This document shows positions 11,023 through 21,371 of a stretch of DNA of 64,000 bases, one piece after another. The notes below the pieces were generated by a model. That model searched no databases. It was not told the DNA's origin and saw only the letters and a list, made by a program, of their open reading frames with translations. How positions within the stretch are numbered: position 1 is the first letter of the stretch; each line of letters opens with the position of its first letter. The position numbers were made by a program, and so were the translations under genes. Source of the DNA: Leishmania donovani (Eukaryota > Euglenozoa > Kinetoplastea > Trypanosomatida > Trypanosomatidae); contig NC_018263.1 of NCBI RefSeq assembly GCF_000227135.1, positions 123,505-187,504 on the forward strand, given 5' to 3'.

Positions 11023-11984
11023 TTTGTTGCCGTGCCGCACGAGGAGCGAAGAAATGACGAACGCCTAAAGCGCTCGCGCACGGCCGGCGAGCACCGTGCA
11101 CAAAGGGGCTCAAAAGAAAGAGCACGACGAGGGCGGCAGCGGCGGCGCTACTGTGTCGACCACGTGACGTCCAAACAAAGAGCAACAGCAAGAAGGTGGA
11201 GACTGGAACACGCAAGACGCACGCAAAAGGGGTGAAAATGCAAAAGAGGAGGGGTGCGGGGAAACAGCTGATGTGAAGTCAAGTGTCCCAGCCTCACCAC
11301 AACCGACACGGCAGCGCGGCTCAAGAGGAACAACCGAAAAAAAGGGGGAAAAGGGAGGGGGCAGAGAAAGCGAAGACGGGAAACGGCATAGATGACGGGG
11401 TGCTGCAGTTGTATCGCAGCCAAGGCCAAAACGTTGAGCAACGGTCCGACGTCCCGCTGAAAGCTACTCGCCAAAGCGCGAACCCTCTCTATCCATACGT
11501 TTTCGGGCAGGCTGCATGTGCACCACGGCCGAAAGGCGCAGGCTCAGGGTAATGGGTGGGGAGGTGATAAAGTGGCGGTGTGTAGTGGAAGCGGTGTGTG
11601 CTCACGGAGAGAAAACACATATCACGGAGAAGGGAGGGGGACCGGTATACTTGGCCGCTGCTACTGCAGACGCTTGTGACAGAGAGAGATAAGGCACGCT
11701 CTCTCATGAGCTGCGCATCACGAAATGTCAAGCACCGCGTACGGCGCCTCAAGTGCCGAGGCGGCTGCCAGTGTGCATAGCTCGTTTGACGTGTGTGTGT
11801 GTGGCTCGCTTTCATGTCGGCTTACAATGTTCGCGTCGCTCTGTTAGGGTGATGTCCACACTAATACACACACACGTGTGCGTGGAGGGATAAAGAAAAG
11901 AATGATGTGATACTGTACAAGCACTCTGACACACGAGCACACACACGCGCACAGTGGGAGGGAAGGGACGACGATAGCGCCGCT
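11023..11984. other. Intergenic region between VPS45 and DUS2
   Basis: About 960 bases, no gene seen. Purine-rich plus-strand tracts at 11330-11390 (AAAAAGGGGGAAAAGGGAGGG-like) would be pyrimidine tracts in the transcript and are plausible splice signals for VPS45. A short (AC)n run sits near 11866-11877. Confidence 0.55.
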
Positions 11985-13304
11985 TTAACTGGACGCTTTC
12001 GTCGTCTCGACACGGGCAAGCTTGTGCTCTTGCGCGCCAACCTCCTCACTCGCCGCCGCGGTCACCGCTGCACGCTTTCGCGTGGATGCCGACTTCTCCA
12101 CGAGCAGCTCCACCGTGTGCGCACACGAGTCCGCCAGCGCCTTCTCCTCTACAGTCAAGCGGAAGAACTCGTAGCAGTCGGCGTAGCTGCGCAGCTCAAC
12201 CTGCACCTCCTCCATGAACGGCTTTAGGGCCTTCACCATCGGAAACGCGCGCGTGAGGTGGTACTTGAAGTTGTTGAAGAGGGTGCGGTAGCGCACCGAG
12301 TAGAAAAAGAGCTCCTTCATTATGGCCATGGCGTACACCTCAGCGTCCTCCGTCGACTGCGCCTCGCTGTCGTGAGCAGCAGAGGAGAATCGAAGTTCGC
12401 TGCCTTTGCGGTGAAAGCAACGCGCGTCCTCCAGGGCGGCGCGAGCAATCATGGCTGCGTCGAAGCCGTACAGCGCGCACTTTGCCTCCCCGTCTTGGCG
12501 CGACAACACGGAGCCGTTCAGAACCAAGCAGATGCCTTCGAAGGCGGCGTCGGCCCTGCAGGTGCGTACCACCTCTGCCGCGCGGTCGTACAGCGGAGCT
12601 TGCTCAGACCGCTGGTCCGGCGTGCGGGCGTGAATGGTGATGGCGTGCAGGATAGGGTTCGTCGGCGTGTGCTGCGCCGCCGCCAGTATCGCTCGCAGCA
12701 TCCCCACAGTGGCTTCGGCAGTGTCCTGAAGACGCGTCTTGAGGCTCATGGCGACGCGCTTACCACCCCGTGCTTCCACATTCGAGTCGCTGTTCACCGC
12801 GTCGTGCACGGCCCGCACAATAGCCCCGCCGACCTCCGGCCGCTTCATCAGTGCGGCGCCGAAGCCGTTGTGCACACTGAACTTTTTGGGGCATCCCATG
12901 TTGATGTCGATGCCGTCTATGTCATTGCTGCACACAAGCGCCGCAGCCGCACCACGCGCAGGGTCTGCGACGCCAAGCTGCAGCACAATGCGAGGGGCAG
13001 CGATGCGCTCTGCCTTGTGTCCGCCGCAGGTGATGTCAGGGAGCACAGGCGTGCTCAGCACAACAGTACGCTTGTAGGTGTTTTTGAAGGGGTCGTAGGA
13101 CACGTATTCGGCCATCGGCGTGTCTACTGTGGGGTAGTGCACCACCTCGCGCTGGCATGTCGCAAGCTTGGCGGCCACCACCTCCTCAGTGAAGACGACA
13201 TCGGCACCGTGTGCGCCGCACAGGGCGCGAAAGCCAGGGCTGCACACGCGTACCATCGGCGCCAATATCGTCTTGTGGTAGAACATTGACTCCTCCACCT
13301 TCAT
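11985..13304 (-). CDS. DUS2: tRNA-dihydrouridine synthase, DUS2 type, 439 aa
   Basis: I start at ATG 13302-13304 because TIM-barrel homology begins almost at once (YHKTILAPMVRVCSPGFRAL); the open frame extends 144 codons upstream but that part is Cys/Leu/Phe-rich UTR-like sequence. The enzyme uses FMN and NADPH to reduce uridine in tRNA D-loops. Visible motifs: FMN-site LAPMVR; GADVVFTEEV; the catalytic NMGCPKKFSVHNGFGAAL with its Cys; a Lys in MSLKTRL; the AITIHARTPDQR strand; LVLNGSVLSR. GCPK followed by GFGAAL is typical of the eukaryotic DUS2 subgroup. The C-terminal ~120 residues carry the tRNA-binding helical domain (ALKPFMEEVQVELR). The dsRNA-binding domain of vertebrate DUS2 is absent. 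The tail is Ala/Lys/Arg-rich. Confidence 0.92.
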   Translation of the reverse strand: MKVEESMFYHKTILAPMVRVCSPGFRALCGAHGADVVFTEEVVAAKLATCQREVVHYPTVDTPMAEYVSYDPFKNTYKRTVVLSTPVLPDITCGGHKAERIAAPRIVLQLGVADPARGAAAALVCSNDIDGIDINMGCPKKFSVHNGFGAALMKRPEVGGAIVRAVHDAVNSDSNVEARGGKRVAMSLKTRLQDTAEATVGMLRAILAAAQHTPTNPILHAITIHARTPDQRSEQAPLYDRAAEVVRTCRADAAFEGICLVLNGSVLSRQDGEAKCALYGFDAAMIARAALEDARCFHRKGSELRFSSAAHDSEAQSTEDAEVYAMAIMKELFFYSVRYRTLFNNFKYHLTRAFPMVKALKPFMEEVQVELRSYADCYEFFRLTVEEKALADSCAHTVELLVEKSASTRKRAAVTAAASEEVGAQEHKLARVETTKASS

Positions 13305-14954
13305 TGCTGAAGCGAGTATGAAAGGAACGCGGCGGCGTCGGAATTCCGTTTGACAAACTAGGCCACCCGGCCCTCCAGCAAACCTCTGCGCGTCAGGATG
13401 GATGCACAAGTAGCACGTGTTTTGTATGTGTGTGTGTCTGTGTGAATAGTAAGAGAGGCAGATGCGCAGTATATCCGTGAGGGGACCAGCACAGGCAGCA
13501 GGGGGCCACAAGGGGCGCGCCGTGCAAAGGAAGAGAGGCGAAAAAAAAAAACGCACCAGCAATGAAGAGAGAGACAGAAAGACTCGATTCGACATCAGCG
13601 GAAGGCGATGTGTGTGACAGCCTTTCAATTCGACCACCAGAAGCGAGGAAGCATGCTGTTCGGCCCTCGGCACCCAGAGAAGCTGGAGAGAAGCACCGCA
13701 GATGGCACAAGCCTGCTGCCTACGAAGGAAAAACAAAACACTCCGTTGTCACAGCAGCTTGTCACAAGGACATTAGTCACGACGGATGTGTGCTGAGCTC
13801 GGCAGCGGAGGAGCTTGTGCACATCACTGTGCCAAGAAGCGCGCAAAGCGCGTGTGTTTTGTGCGTGGTGTGGTGTGTGCCTTTGAGTGTTTTGCATACC
13901 TACAGCTTGAAAAGACGGACGAAAACAATAAAAAAAAAAAACAGCGAAGAACACAGAGAGAAGTCGAAATGAGGCACTAACTTTCCATTTTCTTTATTGT
14001 TTTTTTTTTTTGAGGTGGTGGACAAGAAGGGGTGAAGCTGAGTGCGGCTGCTGCTGAGAACGGTGTGGGCAGTGGGGTATCGCAGCCCCTTGCAAGAGGC
14101 GTAGGAGCGTACACACCGCGACAGCGACAATCACGCACACAAGCACGCACAGACAGACAGAGAGACATAGATAATTGCTAATGGAGGCATAACGAGATAC
14201 ACAAATCTGTGCTTCGCCCACACAACGATGTAAAATAAAAGGAAGGACTACAGGAAAGAAAACAAAGATGCGGATTTGGTGCCAACGAAACGGAGCGGTA
14301 GGAGCGGGCCATCATAGAGAGACGGAGGCTAGAATGTGTGTGTGTGTTTGTAGAAGGGAGCCGATGGGGAAAGCAAAGAAATGGCGGGAGAGCTTTACAA
14401 CGTCAGATTTACATTTCACGCGTCAAGCATCCCTTCGCGTTTTTCACTCCCCCCTTCCATCGCCACCCCTCCCCCTTGACTCCTTCCGTTCCCGCGGCCC
14501 TGTGTATGTTTCTTTCTCCATTCGTTGTCCCTCCCTACGTGTTTGGCCACCTGCTATTACTTCAACGAGCAACAATGAATCAGCTAAGTGCTCCTCTCGT
14601 CTGCCTCCCTGTGCCGTCGCACTTATCCTTGCGTCCGCGTCGGGCCAACAGGAGAACAGCGACAACAACAACGGCAGCAAGAAGCAAAACGCTATTCTTC
14701 TGTCCTCCGTTTTCTTCCCAGACTGTGTAGTGTCGCCGCTACCGGTTGCTGCGGTTGTTTCTTGAATGCGTCGCTACTGTCTCCACCAAGAGAGCGCGCA
14801 AAAGAAAAAGAGCGAGAATGACGTGAACGAGGAGATAGAGAGAGAGAGAGACAGCGCACCTGCAGATGCAAATCGCACCAACAGTGGCACATACGCACAC
14901 ACACGCACACATGCAATTTAAGGGACAAGAAGGGAATGGTAGAAGCTATGTGGC
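13305..14954. other. Intergenic region, 1.65 kb
   Basis: No gene. A-runs on the plus strand (13541-13550, 13930-13940) and T-runs (14000-14013) are present. It should include the 3' UTR of the COX5B-like gene and the splice signals for DUS2. An (AG)n run lies at 14836-14851. Confidence 0.55.
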
Positions 14955-15632
14955 TTACTCAGCATTGAGGTAGACGCCGAACTCGTGGAAATCGCGGTCG
15001 AACTCGGCCTCGATCTCGGCGAACGTGTAGGCCGGACCCTCATCCGCGGCCGGCTCATCGGTCCAATCAGGGTGCATCACCAGCCACGGGCGGTTGTGGA
15101 CGTAGAACCACTGCTGGCACATGGGGCACTTCGTCTTGCTGTAGCCCTTCATCATCATATAGTAGTTAGACTGCGGCACGTGCGGTGCGCAGTTACCAAA
15201 GCACAGTACGATCTGCTGGTCACCTGGGTTGCCAGTGCCCTCCACGCGGATGGGGCGCTCCTCACTACCGATCGGAGGTTCGTACAGGTGGTTCACCGCC
15301 ACATACGGTCGATCGTTCCACTCCTCGCGATCGTGCTCCTCCAGCATGAGGGTGTCATCGGCCTCGAACAGGTGCCACACGCGCGCTGGCTCCTGCCAGT
15401 ACAGGCGGCCAACACCGGTCACCACGTCGTCGTACACCGGCAGAGACTGGTCCATAAGCTTGCTCATAATGGGGCTCTTGCGCCAGCTGTCCGGGGGCTG
15501 CTGGAGCTCGTTCAGGTTGTGGGGTTGCACCGGGTAGGACTTGTCCTGGTACGGCATGGGGCCATGCGAGCTGCCACCGCTCATCAGAGCGCGCGATGCC
15601 GCGAAGAGGAAGAGATTAGTCTTGCGAAGCAT
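14955..15632 (-). CDS. Mitochondrial zinc-binding protein, COX5B-like (cytochrome c oxidase subunit candidate), 225 aa
   Basis: Start ATG at 15630-15632; the frame extends ten codons further but opens with GTG. The N-terminus (MLRKTNLFLFAASRALMSGG) is a good mitochondrial presequence. In the C-terminal half there is a Cox5b-like zinc site: ERPIRVEGTG, then a strand with CFGNCAPHVPQ, an aromatic-rich YYMMMKGYSKTK, and CPMCQQWFYV. Spacing and the flanking P-I-V, H and KC-P-x-C-x-x-F pattern match the Zn-binding subunit Vb/COX5B family, which is matrix-exposed in complex IV. A long acidic region follows. I am confident of the mitochondrial zinc protein, less so of the subunit name. Other CHCC-type mitochondrial zinc proteins (such as a complex I NDUFS6-type subunit) fit less well. 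Confidence 0.7.
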   Translation of the reverse strand: MLRKTNLFLFAASRALMSGGSSHGPMPYQDKSYPVQPHNLNELQQPPDSWRKSPIMSKLMDQSLPVYDDVVTGVGRLYWQEPARVWHLFEADDTLMLEEHDREEWNDRPYVAVNHLYEPPIGSEERPIRVEGTGNPGDQQIVLCFGNCAPHVPQSNYYMMMKGYSKTKCPMCQQWFYVHNRPWLVMHPDWTDEPAADEGPAYTFAEIEAEFDRDFHEFGVYLNAE

Positions 15633-17462
15633 TACGAGGTAGGAGAAGGAGGTCGCGCTCACAGCTCCTTAGCGTTCTACTGAAGTTTCGCTTTATCTGT
15701 GCCATCGAGAAAGAGGTAGTGGGTTTTACGCGTCAGAGAGTGTGTCACGGTGCATTGCACACCAGTGTGCCATACACGTGAGTTGTAATGGGGTGCGGCA
15801 GAGTGCAGAGAGAAGCAGCAGAGCGGAGGTGAATGGCGTTGAGTCTCAAGGCGAGAAGGGTCTAGAGGGAGGGCGAAGAGAGATCTCCTCAACGCTGCAT
15901 TGGAACTCGCACGCATTCATCGCGGGATGCGCTGAGGAAGTAAGCAGTTCCGCTCCCCTTCACTCGGCATCCACGCGTGGAGAAACGTGCAAGCACCTGA
16001 GCGAAGAAAACATGCCGTGCAAGTGCGGCTTAGGACATGCAGAGATGTTGAAGAGGCTCCACCATTCGCAGAAGATGGCGATGCTGTTTGGTACGAGTGT
16101 CGTCGTTTTACTGAGCAAAACATCGCTTCACTACCACTGGAGTAGAGGCGTGCAGCAGCATCCACCACCAACCAACGTCAAGCCGTCAAGGGGTGAAACA
16201 GAAGCCAAAAAAAAATAAAAAAAGCATAGTGGAGCTGTATAGGACGGAGGGAAAAAATGGGGGACCACAAGAAAAGAAACAGACATGCACAGGAAGACAA
16301 GGCGGCCACCTTCACGGCGGTGTGGAGAACGCTTGAGAGCCCAAAAGAGAGAGAGCAGTAGCCCCTGAAAGTATCGGAGAAAAACGGATGGATTGCACGA
16401 GGGGAGATGACGCAGAGAGAGGGTGCTGTGCCATCTCCCTCCATCTTTGTGTCACTGCCAGTACTGTCGCACACCGCCTGCGCCTTACTCCTCGCTTCCC
16501 CTTTTCCATGCCGACTCATGTTTCTTTCATTGTGTGCGGGTGTGTGATTCTGTGAAGGTGGGGTCATGTCCCTTTTTTGTTGTTTGTTCTTTGTTTTATT
16601 TTACATGAGTAGGATGTCACCGTGAGCGCATGCGCATGTGTTATAGGAGGTGCGCGCAAAAGGCGCGCGCACTCGCACTCGCACAGACACACCAAAAAGA
16701 GAGGAGGTAAAAAGCACAAGATGATCGTACACATCGCGCTCTTCATGGCAACGAAAAAAAAAAAGAAACTCGCTGATGGAGAGGGAAAAAGAAGGCTAAT
16801 AATGACAAGCCACACCTTGGGCAAAAAAAGCAGCCACGTAAGAACACACATATACAGGACACGTGCGTCCTTACACCTACACAAGGACGCTAACGCACCT
16901 GCAAAAAAAAGAAGCGAAGCTAACGCCACAAAGCTGCAGGCCTTGGGTACTTGGAAGGGAAAGAGCTGAAAAAAAAAAGAGGTGCACAGAGGGAGGTGGC
17001 CTTCCCTTTTCCACCCTCCTCCCTCCAGTGGGCACAAGAGCACCCCTATCTTGAAAAAAGATACATATACATACCTAGCAAACTGTCCTCCTCACTAAGA
17101 CCTACATGGCAGCTAGCCAGTGGCGTCCCGCAGACCGCCAGCCGTCAGCACTCGAACTCTTCCTTCCACACCGCTGATACGTGCGAGGGAACACAAAGAG
17201 AGAGACACTGCAAGAGAAGCACCTAAACACGTGCGGCACGGAAAACAGAAAGCGAGGAGCACATGCTTAAAAGGTCGAAGCAGCAGTGTAACACCTCTTC
17301 CTTGACAAAACGTTTTTTTTTCGTTTTCGGTTCCATCTGTGCCTGCAACGAGACATACATGCGATGGGGCGGGGGGCTACGACAAGGGCGGAGGGGTGTG
17401 TACACTTGGAAACAGGAGAGGGGCGGAAAGGGGCGGGAACACACTCAGACTAGCAGATGCGG
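15633..17462. other. Intergenic region, 1.8 kb
   Basis: No gene seen. Plus-strand A-tracts at 16207-16220, 16754-16763 and 16969-16978 are T-tracts in the transcript. It holds the 3' UTR of the ZC2HC gene and the splice acceptor of the COX5B-like gene. Frames of 100-160 codons here are lysine- or phenylalanine-rich tract artefacts. Confidence 0.55.
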
Positions 17463-18512
17463 TTAAGCTCTCCCCATGGCCTGTAGCATGCCTACGCTTG
17501 TCTTGTTGTCGTTTAGAATGCGGCCACCACCACCACCACCACCGCCCATGCCGCCACCGCCGCCACGGCTACCGAATCGGTCGCTGCGGCCGCCGAAACT
17601 GTCTCGTCCCAAAGGCGGAGTCGGACGCCCGAAAGGACGTCCCGTTCTCGGCGCAGGGATGCCACCGCCCTCCTTAGCCCTTGCCGCGCGGCCGCCAGTT
17701 GCGATGCCCTGCTTGAGCGTCTCATTCTGCTTCGCCATAAGCGGCGGAATTCGTCTAGTAGAGGCCGAGACCCGCGCTGACATCCCAGCCCTATCCCCGT
17801 AGCCGGAAGATGTCGCGCCGAAGAGACCGCCGCGTGCAGGTCCCCTCGATGGGCTGAAAGAAGGTGCAGCAGGACCAGTGCCCCACATGCTTTGTGCCTC
17901 CGCACCTGCCCGCTTGGCGCTGCGGATGGCCGCGATAAACTCCTCATGCTGCTGACGCCAATTAGTCTGTGGGGCCGGAGCGGGGGTGTATCGACTTGTG
18001 GTGTTCGCCGTGCCCAGTTTCTTCGTTCGGCCTCTCCGAACCTCACTTGGGGCACCGAAGACACCACCGGCGTAGGCGTCGTCCCCCTCGCCGCCTGCAC
18101 ACCGCTGCTTGCTACTGTCAAAGACCCTACGCTTTTGGTCGCCTTTGCAGACGCTCTCGTGGTAGGCGATGCGGTCAAAGTTGAAAGTACGGCCACATTT
18201 TGAGCATGGGTGCAGATTCATGTTCTCCGGCTCGACGCTTTCTGGTGGCATGCTCTGCATCTGCAGAGAGCGGACAGCTGACATGCCAGCGCCGCGGGGT
18301 TGGCCGGCGAAGGCGATGCCGGAGGATCCACCGTTGCTTGCCTTGGCAGCCGGTTTGCCATGGAGCGGTGGCATGACTGGTCGCGGCCCTTGCGGGTTCA
18401 GTTGCCACCGCTTGATGGCTTTCTCATAGCACTGCGGAATGTGGATGTTGATTGAGGCCGATCCGAAGCCCTTGCCGCATAGCTGGCACGTAATGAACTG
18501 CGGACGGGGCAT
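17463..18512 (-). CDS. ZC2HC1-type (FAM164) zinc-finger protein with Gly/Arg-rich tail, 349 aa
   Basis: ATG at 18510-18512. Two C2HC fingers of the ZC2HC type are visible: residues 9-28 (CQLCGKGFGSASINIHIPQC) and 103-122 (CSKCGRTFNFDRIAYHESVC). Each has CxxC, then His and Cys spaced as in that family. Residues 28-41 (YEKAIKRWQLNPQG) follow the first finger, a stretch also typical of ZC2HC1 proteins. The middle is disordered. The C-terminal ~110 residues are rich in GR/RG and poly-Gly (encoded by GGC/GGT repeats at about 17524-17570), ending NDNKTSVGMLQAMGRA. Gly-Arg tails often bind RNA or are arginine-methylated; that is inference. The cellular role of this family in trypanosomatids is not known to me. 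Confidence 0.88.
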   Translation of the reverse strand: MPRPQFITCQLCGKGFGSASINIHIPQCYEKAIKRWQLNPQGPRPVMPPLHGKPAAKASNGGSSGIAFAGQPRGAGMSAVRSLQMQSMPPESVEPENMNLHPCSKCGRTFNFDRIAYHESVCKGDQKRRVFDSSKQRCAGGEGDDAYAGGVFGAPSEVRRGRTKKLGTANTTSRYTPAPAPQTNWRQQHEEFIAAIRSAKRAGAEAQSMWGTGPAAPSFSPSRGPARGGLFGATSSGYGDRAGMSARVSASTRRIPPLMAKQNETLKQGIATGGRAARAKEGGGIPAPRTGRPFGRPTPPLGRDSFGGRSDRFGSRGGGGGMGGGGGGGGRILNDNKTSVGMLQAMGRA

Positions 18513-19838
18513 CCTGGCGTGCTCCTCGAGCGCCGGACCTGTGGACTTTTCCTGATCCTTTCGTGCCTTTGTATGTCAGCAGGACACTATTCGAGTAAGA
18601 GAAGCAGCACGAGCATCGGAGAGACGCTAACGGGAAGAGTTGTGTGGAGGGAGCAAAAGAGAAGGCGGACGCAAAAACAAAAACGGAGAGAGTAGCCAGT
18701 GTAAATCTGCTGCGTGACGCAAGCCGCGAGGCTTTGATTGAAGCTCACAGCTGGTTCATTTTCGTTGTGTCGCGGCTGCACACATCCCCATTCATCCAAT
18801 GGCACTGTGGTAGCGGTTCGCACGCATTCAACACCGCACACATGCGCCTGAGTCGGGGAAAAAGCCGGTCTGTGTCTCACGACATTGCATGCACTGTGCA
18901 GGTCAGCCGCACACGGAAAACAGACCAACAACAAAACAAGCAGACCCTTCTCCCACTCAAATATATAGATATATACGTCTGTGTGGTGTCTAAATTAGTA
19001 CAGAGGCCGTCACGCTTCGACGCCGTTCAAGAACAAAAGAAGTTCACCCGTGCGCGCCCTTCACGGGATGGAAGGTTGCTTTAGCGTGTTTGTTTGCTTT
19101 TTGATTGTTTCCGGCTGCCCTACTGCCCATACGCTGCTCTCGTGTGGCTGTGTACGTGTGCGTGCCCCCCCCCTGTCCTCTGCATTTCGTGTCCTCCACA
19201 ACCGCGTCGAAGGTAAAACGAGGAAAGGGGAGCGGACAGAGAGCAGGAAAGAGAAATCGGTGGTGCGTGTGCCGCGTGCAGACAACGAGGGCCTCACCCG
19301 CACAGCGCGAGAGAACGGAGGGGTAGCGAAGAGAGTAAAAGTTTGAAGCAAAGGCTTTCTCGCACAGGAAGGATAAACCCTCCCATCCCCCAAGCCTGAT
19401 CGACAGCGGTCATCAACGTCCACGATCAAACGTGCGAAACGCTCCGCGTTAGGCAGGTGGACAGGGCAGCAGGTAATGAACCCACGCAAGTTAATAAACG
19501 TTTAAGATACAAGAGAGAGTGAGAAATAGAAAAAAGAAAAACGGAAAGGCATAGACACGCGCTAGCCATGCAGAGTCCACTAAACGCACACCACTTGTAA
19601 AACCACAAACACAAAAAAGGAAAGAGCCACCCCCTTCTTAACTATCAGTAGCAACAGGGCAAAAGAGAGATCGCGCAAGAGACATCCTGGTTGATACGTT
19701 TTCGATTTCAAGCACCGGCACCGCAGAGATCGTCCGCGACACTTACACTGTGAGAAAGAGGGAAAGACGCGACACCGGCGTCAACAAGAACGTATTGGTA
19801 CCACTACCCATCGGCCTCGGCACCTCCCCGCGGTTCGC
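18513..19838. other. Intergenic region, 1.3 kb
   Basis: No gene supported. A short ATATATAGATATATA element occurs at 18961-18975. The plus strand is purine-rich around 19500-19640, consistent with splice/polyadenylation signals of the flanking minus-strand genes. Confidence 0.55.
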
Positions 19839-21371
19839 TCAAAAGAAGCCCGGACCGCCGCGGGGGCGACGGCGACCATTGCCTGCGCCTCCAAAGGCAC
19901 CTGGGAAGCCGCCCGCCTGGAAGCCACCGCCGCCAAACATCATGTTCATCACAGTGACAATATCCTCCTGGCTCGCACCGCCGCCAAAGCCGCTTGGCAT
20001 GTTGGCCCCCTCCACGTCATTGTCCATCTGACCTGAGTCGTACATGCGCTTCTTCTTTGGGTCAGACAGGACGCCAAAGGCCTCACCGATCTCCTTGAAC
20101 TGCGTCTCCGCATGCGACTTCTCTTCTTCGCTTGCGTGCGCCCACTTGTCTGGGTGCCACTGCAAACACGCTTTCTTGTAAGCTCGCTTGATGGCATCCT
20201 GGTTAGACTCGTGTTGAGGAAGACCGAGTATTTTGTAGTAGTCCTTGCGCTTCGCACGCTTGGCGCGCGCCTTCAGCTGGCGCAGCTCCGCTACGAACTG
20301 GTTATCCTCCTCGGCGGCCTGCTGCATGTCCCGCACCGCCTCATCGAAGTTCTCCAGCTGCTCTTGAATGCGGCTGCGGCGAGCGTAGATTTTCGCAGAA
20401 GTGGCGCCGTTGCTGATGGCGTAGTCGCAGTCGAGGAGAGCACCCTTGTAGTCGTTCAAGTCCATCTTCGCCGCTGCCCGGTTGCTGCGCAGCGTAGCAT
20501 TCATGCGGGCGTTGGTCGGGTCGCACTCGACCGCCTGAGTGTACTCATCGACGGCCACCTTGGCGTTCTTGTTCTTGAAGGCGACGTTGCCGGCGTCCTT
20601 GTGTGACTCAACAGCACGGATGCGCTTGAGCAAGATACGCGCTTTGGTGTTGTCGGGGTCCATCTGTAGCGTCTCTCGCAAAATATTCTGCGCGCTGGAG
20701 AAGCCTTCCTGGCCGCGGTAGTATAGCACCAGTGCACGTAGATAGAGGTAGTAAGGGTCGGAGCTGTGCGTGTACGCGAAGGGGGAGAGGACTCTGGATG
20801 CCTCATCCGGCGACGAAGGCGCGTGCGCCTCTGCGTAGAGAAACGCCAGTGTCGAGGAGCCAGGAAAGTCGCGATACGGGCCGGCGAGTGCGCGGCCGGC
20901 CTCTGCAAAGCAGCCGGTCTCTATCAGCTGCCGCCCGCGCGGCACAACTTTGCTGGCCTGCTCCGCACTATTCAACAACTCCCTGAGGTGCTTCACGTCC
21001 TGTGGCGTGGCCTTTGGCGACGTCGACACGGCCGTCAGACCTGCCTTCAGCGCCTCCGAGGCGCGGTCAAACAAGCCTAGATTACACAAGGCGCTGTGCA
21101 GCCGCGAGTACGCCTTCGCAAATGTTCTATCCATTGTCACCGCCTTCTCCGCGTCGTGAGCGGCTTCCTGGTATTGCCCCCTCTTCAAGTATGCCGCACT
21201 GCGGTTCGAGTAGAGCACCGGTTCATCTGGATGGGCCTCGATGGCGGCGCTATAGTGCTGAATCGCCTCCGCGAATGCGTTCGACTTGAACGCCTGATTG
21301 CCCTGCTCCTTCAGGGCCTCCCAGTTGCCCTTGCCGCTAGAACTGGCGGCGGGCGCTTCGTCCTGTGTCAT
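19839..21371 (-). CDS. TPR and J-domain cochaperone (DNAJC7/TPR2-like), 510 aa
   Basis: I start at ATG 21369-21371, where the protein reads MTQDEAPAASSSGKGNWEAL; the frame runs 15 codons further into Cys/Ala-rich UTR. TPR repeats run from about residue 15 to 370: an N-terminal block (LKEQGNQAFKSNAFAEAIQHYSAAI, then YSNRSAAYLKRGQY), a middle block and a third block (KDAGNVAFKNKNAKVAVDEY, then LRSNRAAAKMDLNDY). A J domain follows at about 378-450 with KDYYKILGL and the essential HPD (LQWHPDKW). The C-terminus is Gly/Phe-rich (FGGGGFQAGGFPGAFGG). This is the DNAJC7 architecture: TPRs bind Hsp70/Hsp90 tails and the J domain drives Hsp70 ATP hydrolysis. Cytosolic by prediction; no signal or membrane segment. 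Confidence 0.93.
   Translation of the reverse strand: MTQDEAPAASSSGKGNWEALKEQGNQAFKSNAFAEAIQHYSAAIEAHPDEPVLYSNRSAAYLKRGQYQEAAHDAEKAVTMDRTFAKAYSRLHSALCNLGLFDRASEALKAGLTAVSTSPKATPQDVKHLRELLNSAEQASKVVPRGRQLIETGCFAEAGRALAGPYRDFPGSSTLAFLYAEAHAPSSPDEASRVLSPFAYTHSSDPYYLYLRALVLYYRGQEGFSSAQNILRETLQMDPDNTKARILLKRIRAVESHKDAGNVAFKNKNAKVAVDEYTQAVECDPTNARMNATLRSNRAAAKMDLNDYKGALLDCDYAISNGATSAKIYARRSRIQEQLENFDEAVRDMQQAAEEDNQFVAELRQLKARAKRAKRKDYYKILGLPQHESNQDAIKRAYKKACLQWHPDKWAHASEEEKSHAETQFKEIGEAFGVLSDPKKKRMYDSGQMDNDVEGANMPSGFGGGASQEDIVTVMNMMFGGGGFQAGGFPGAFGGAGNGRRRPRGGPGFF

Noticed and set aside
13305..13736. 144-codon upstream extension of DUS2
   Set aside because: UTR-like Cys/Phe/His-rich sequence; the TIM barrel begins right after the ATG at 13304.
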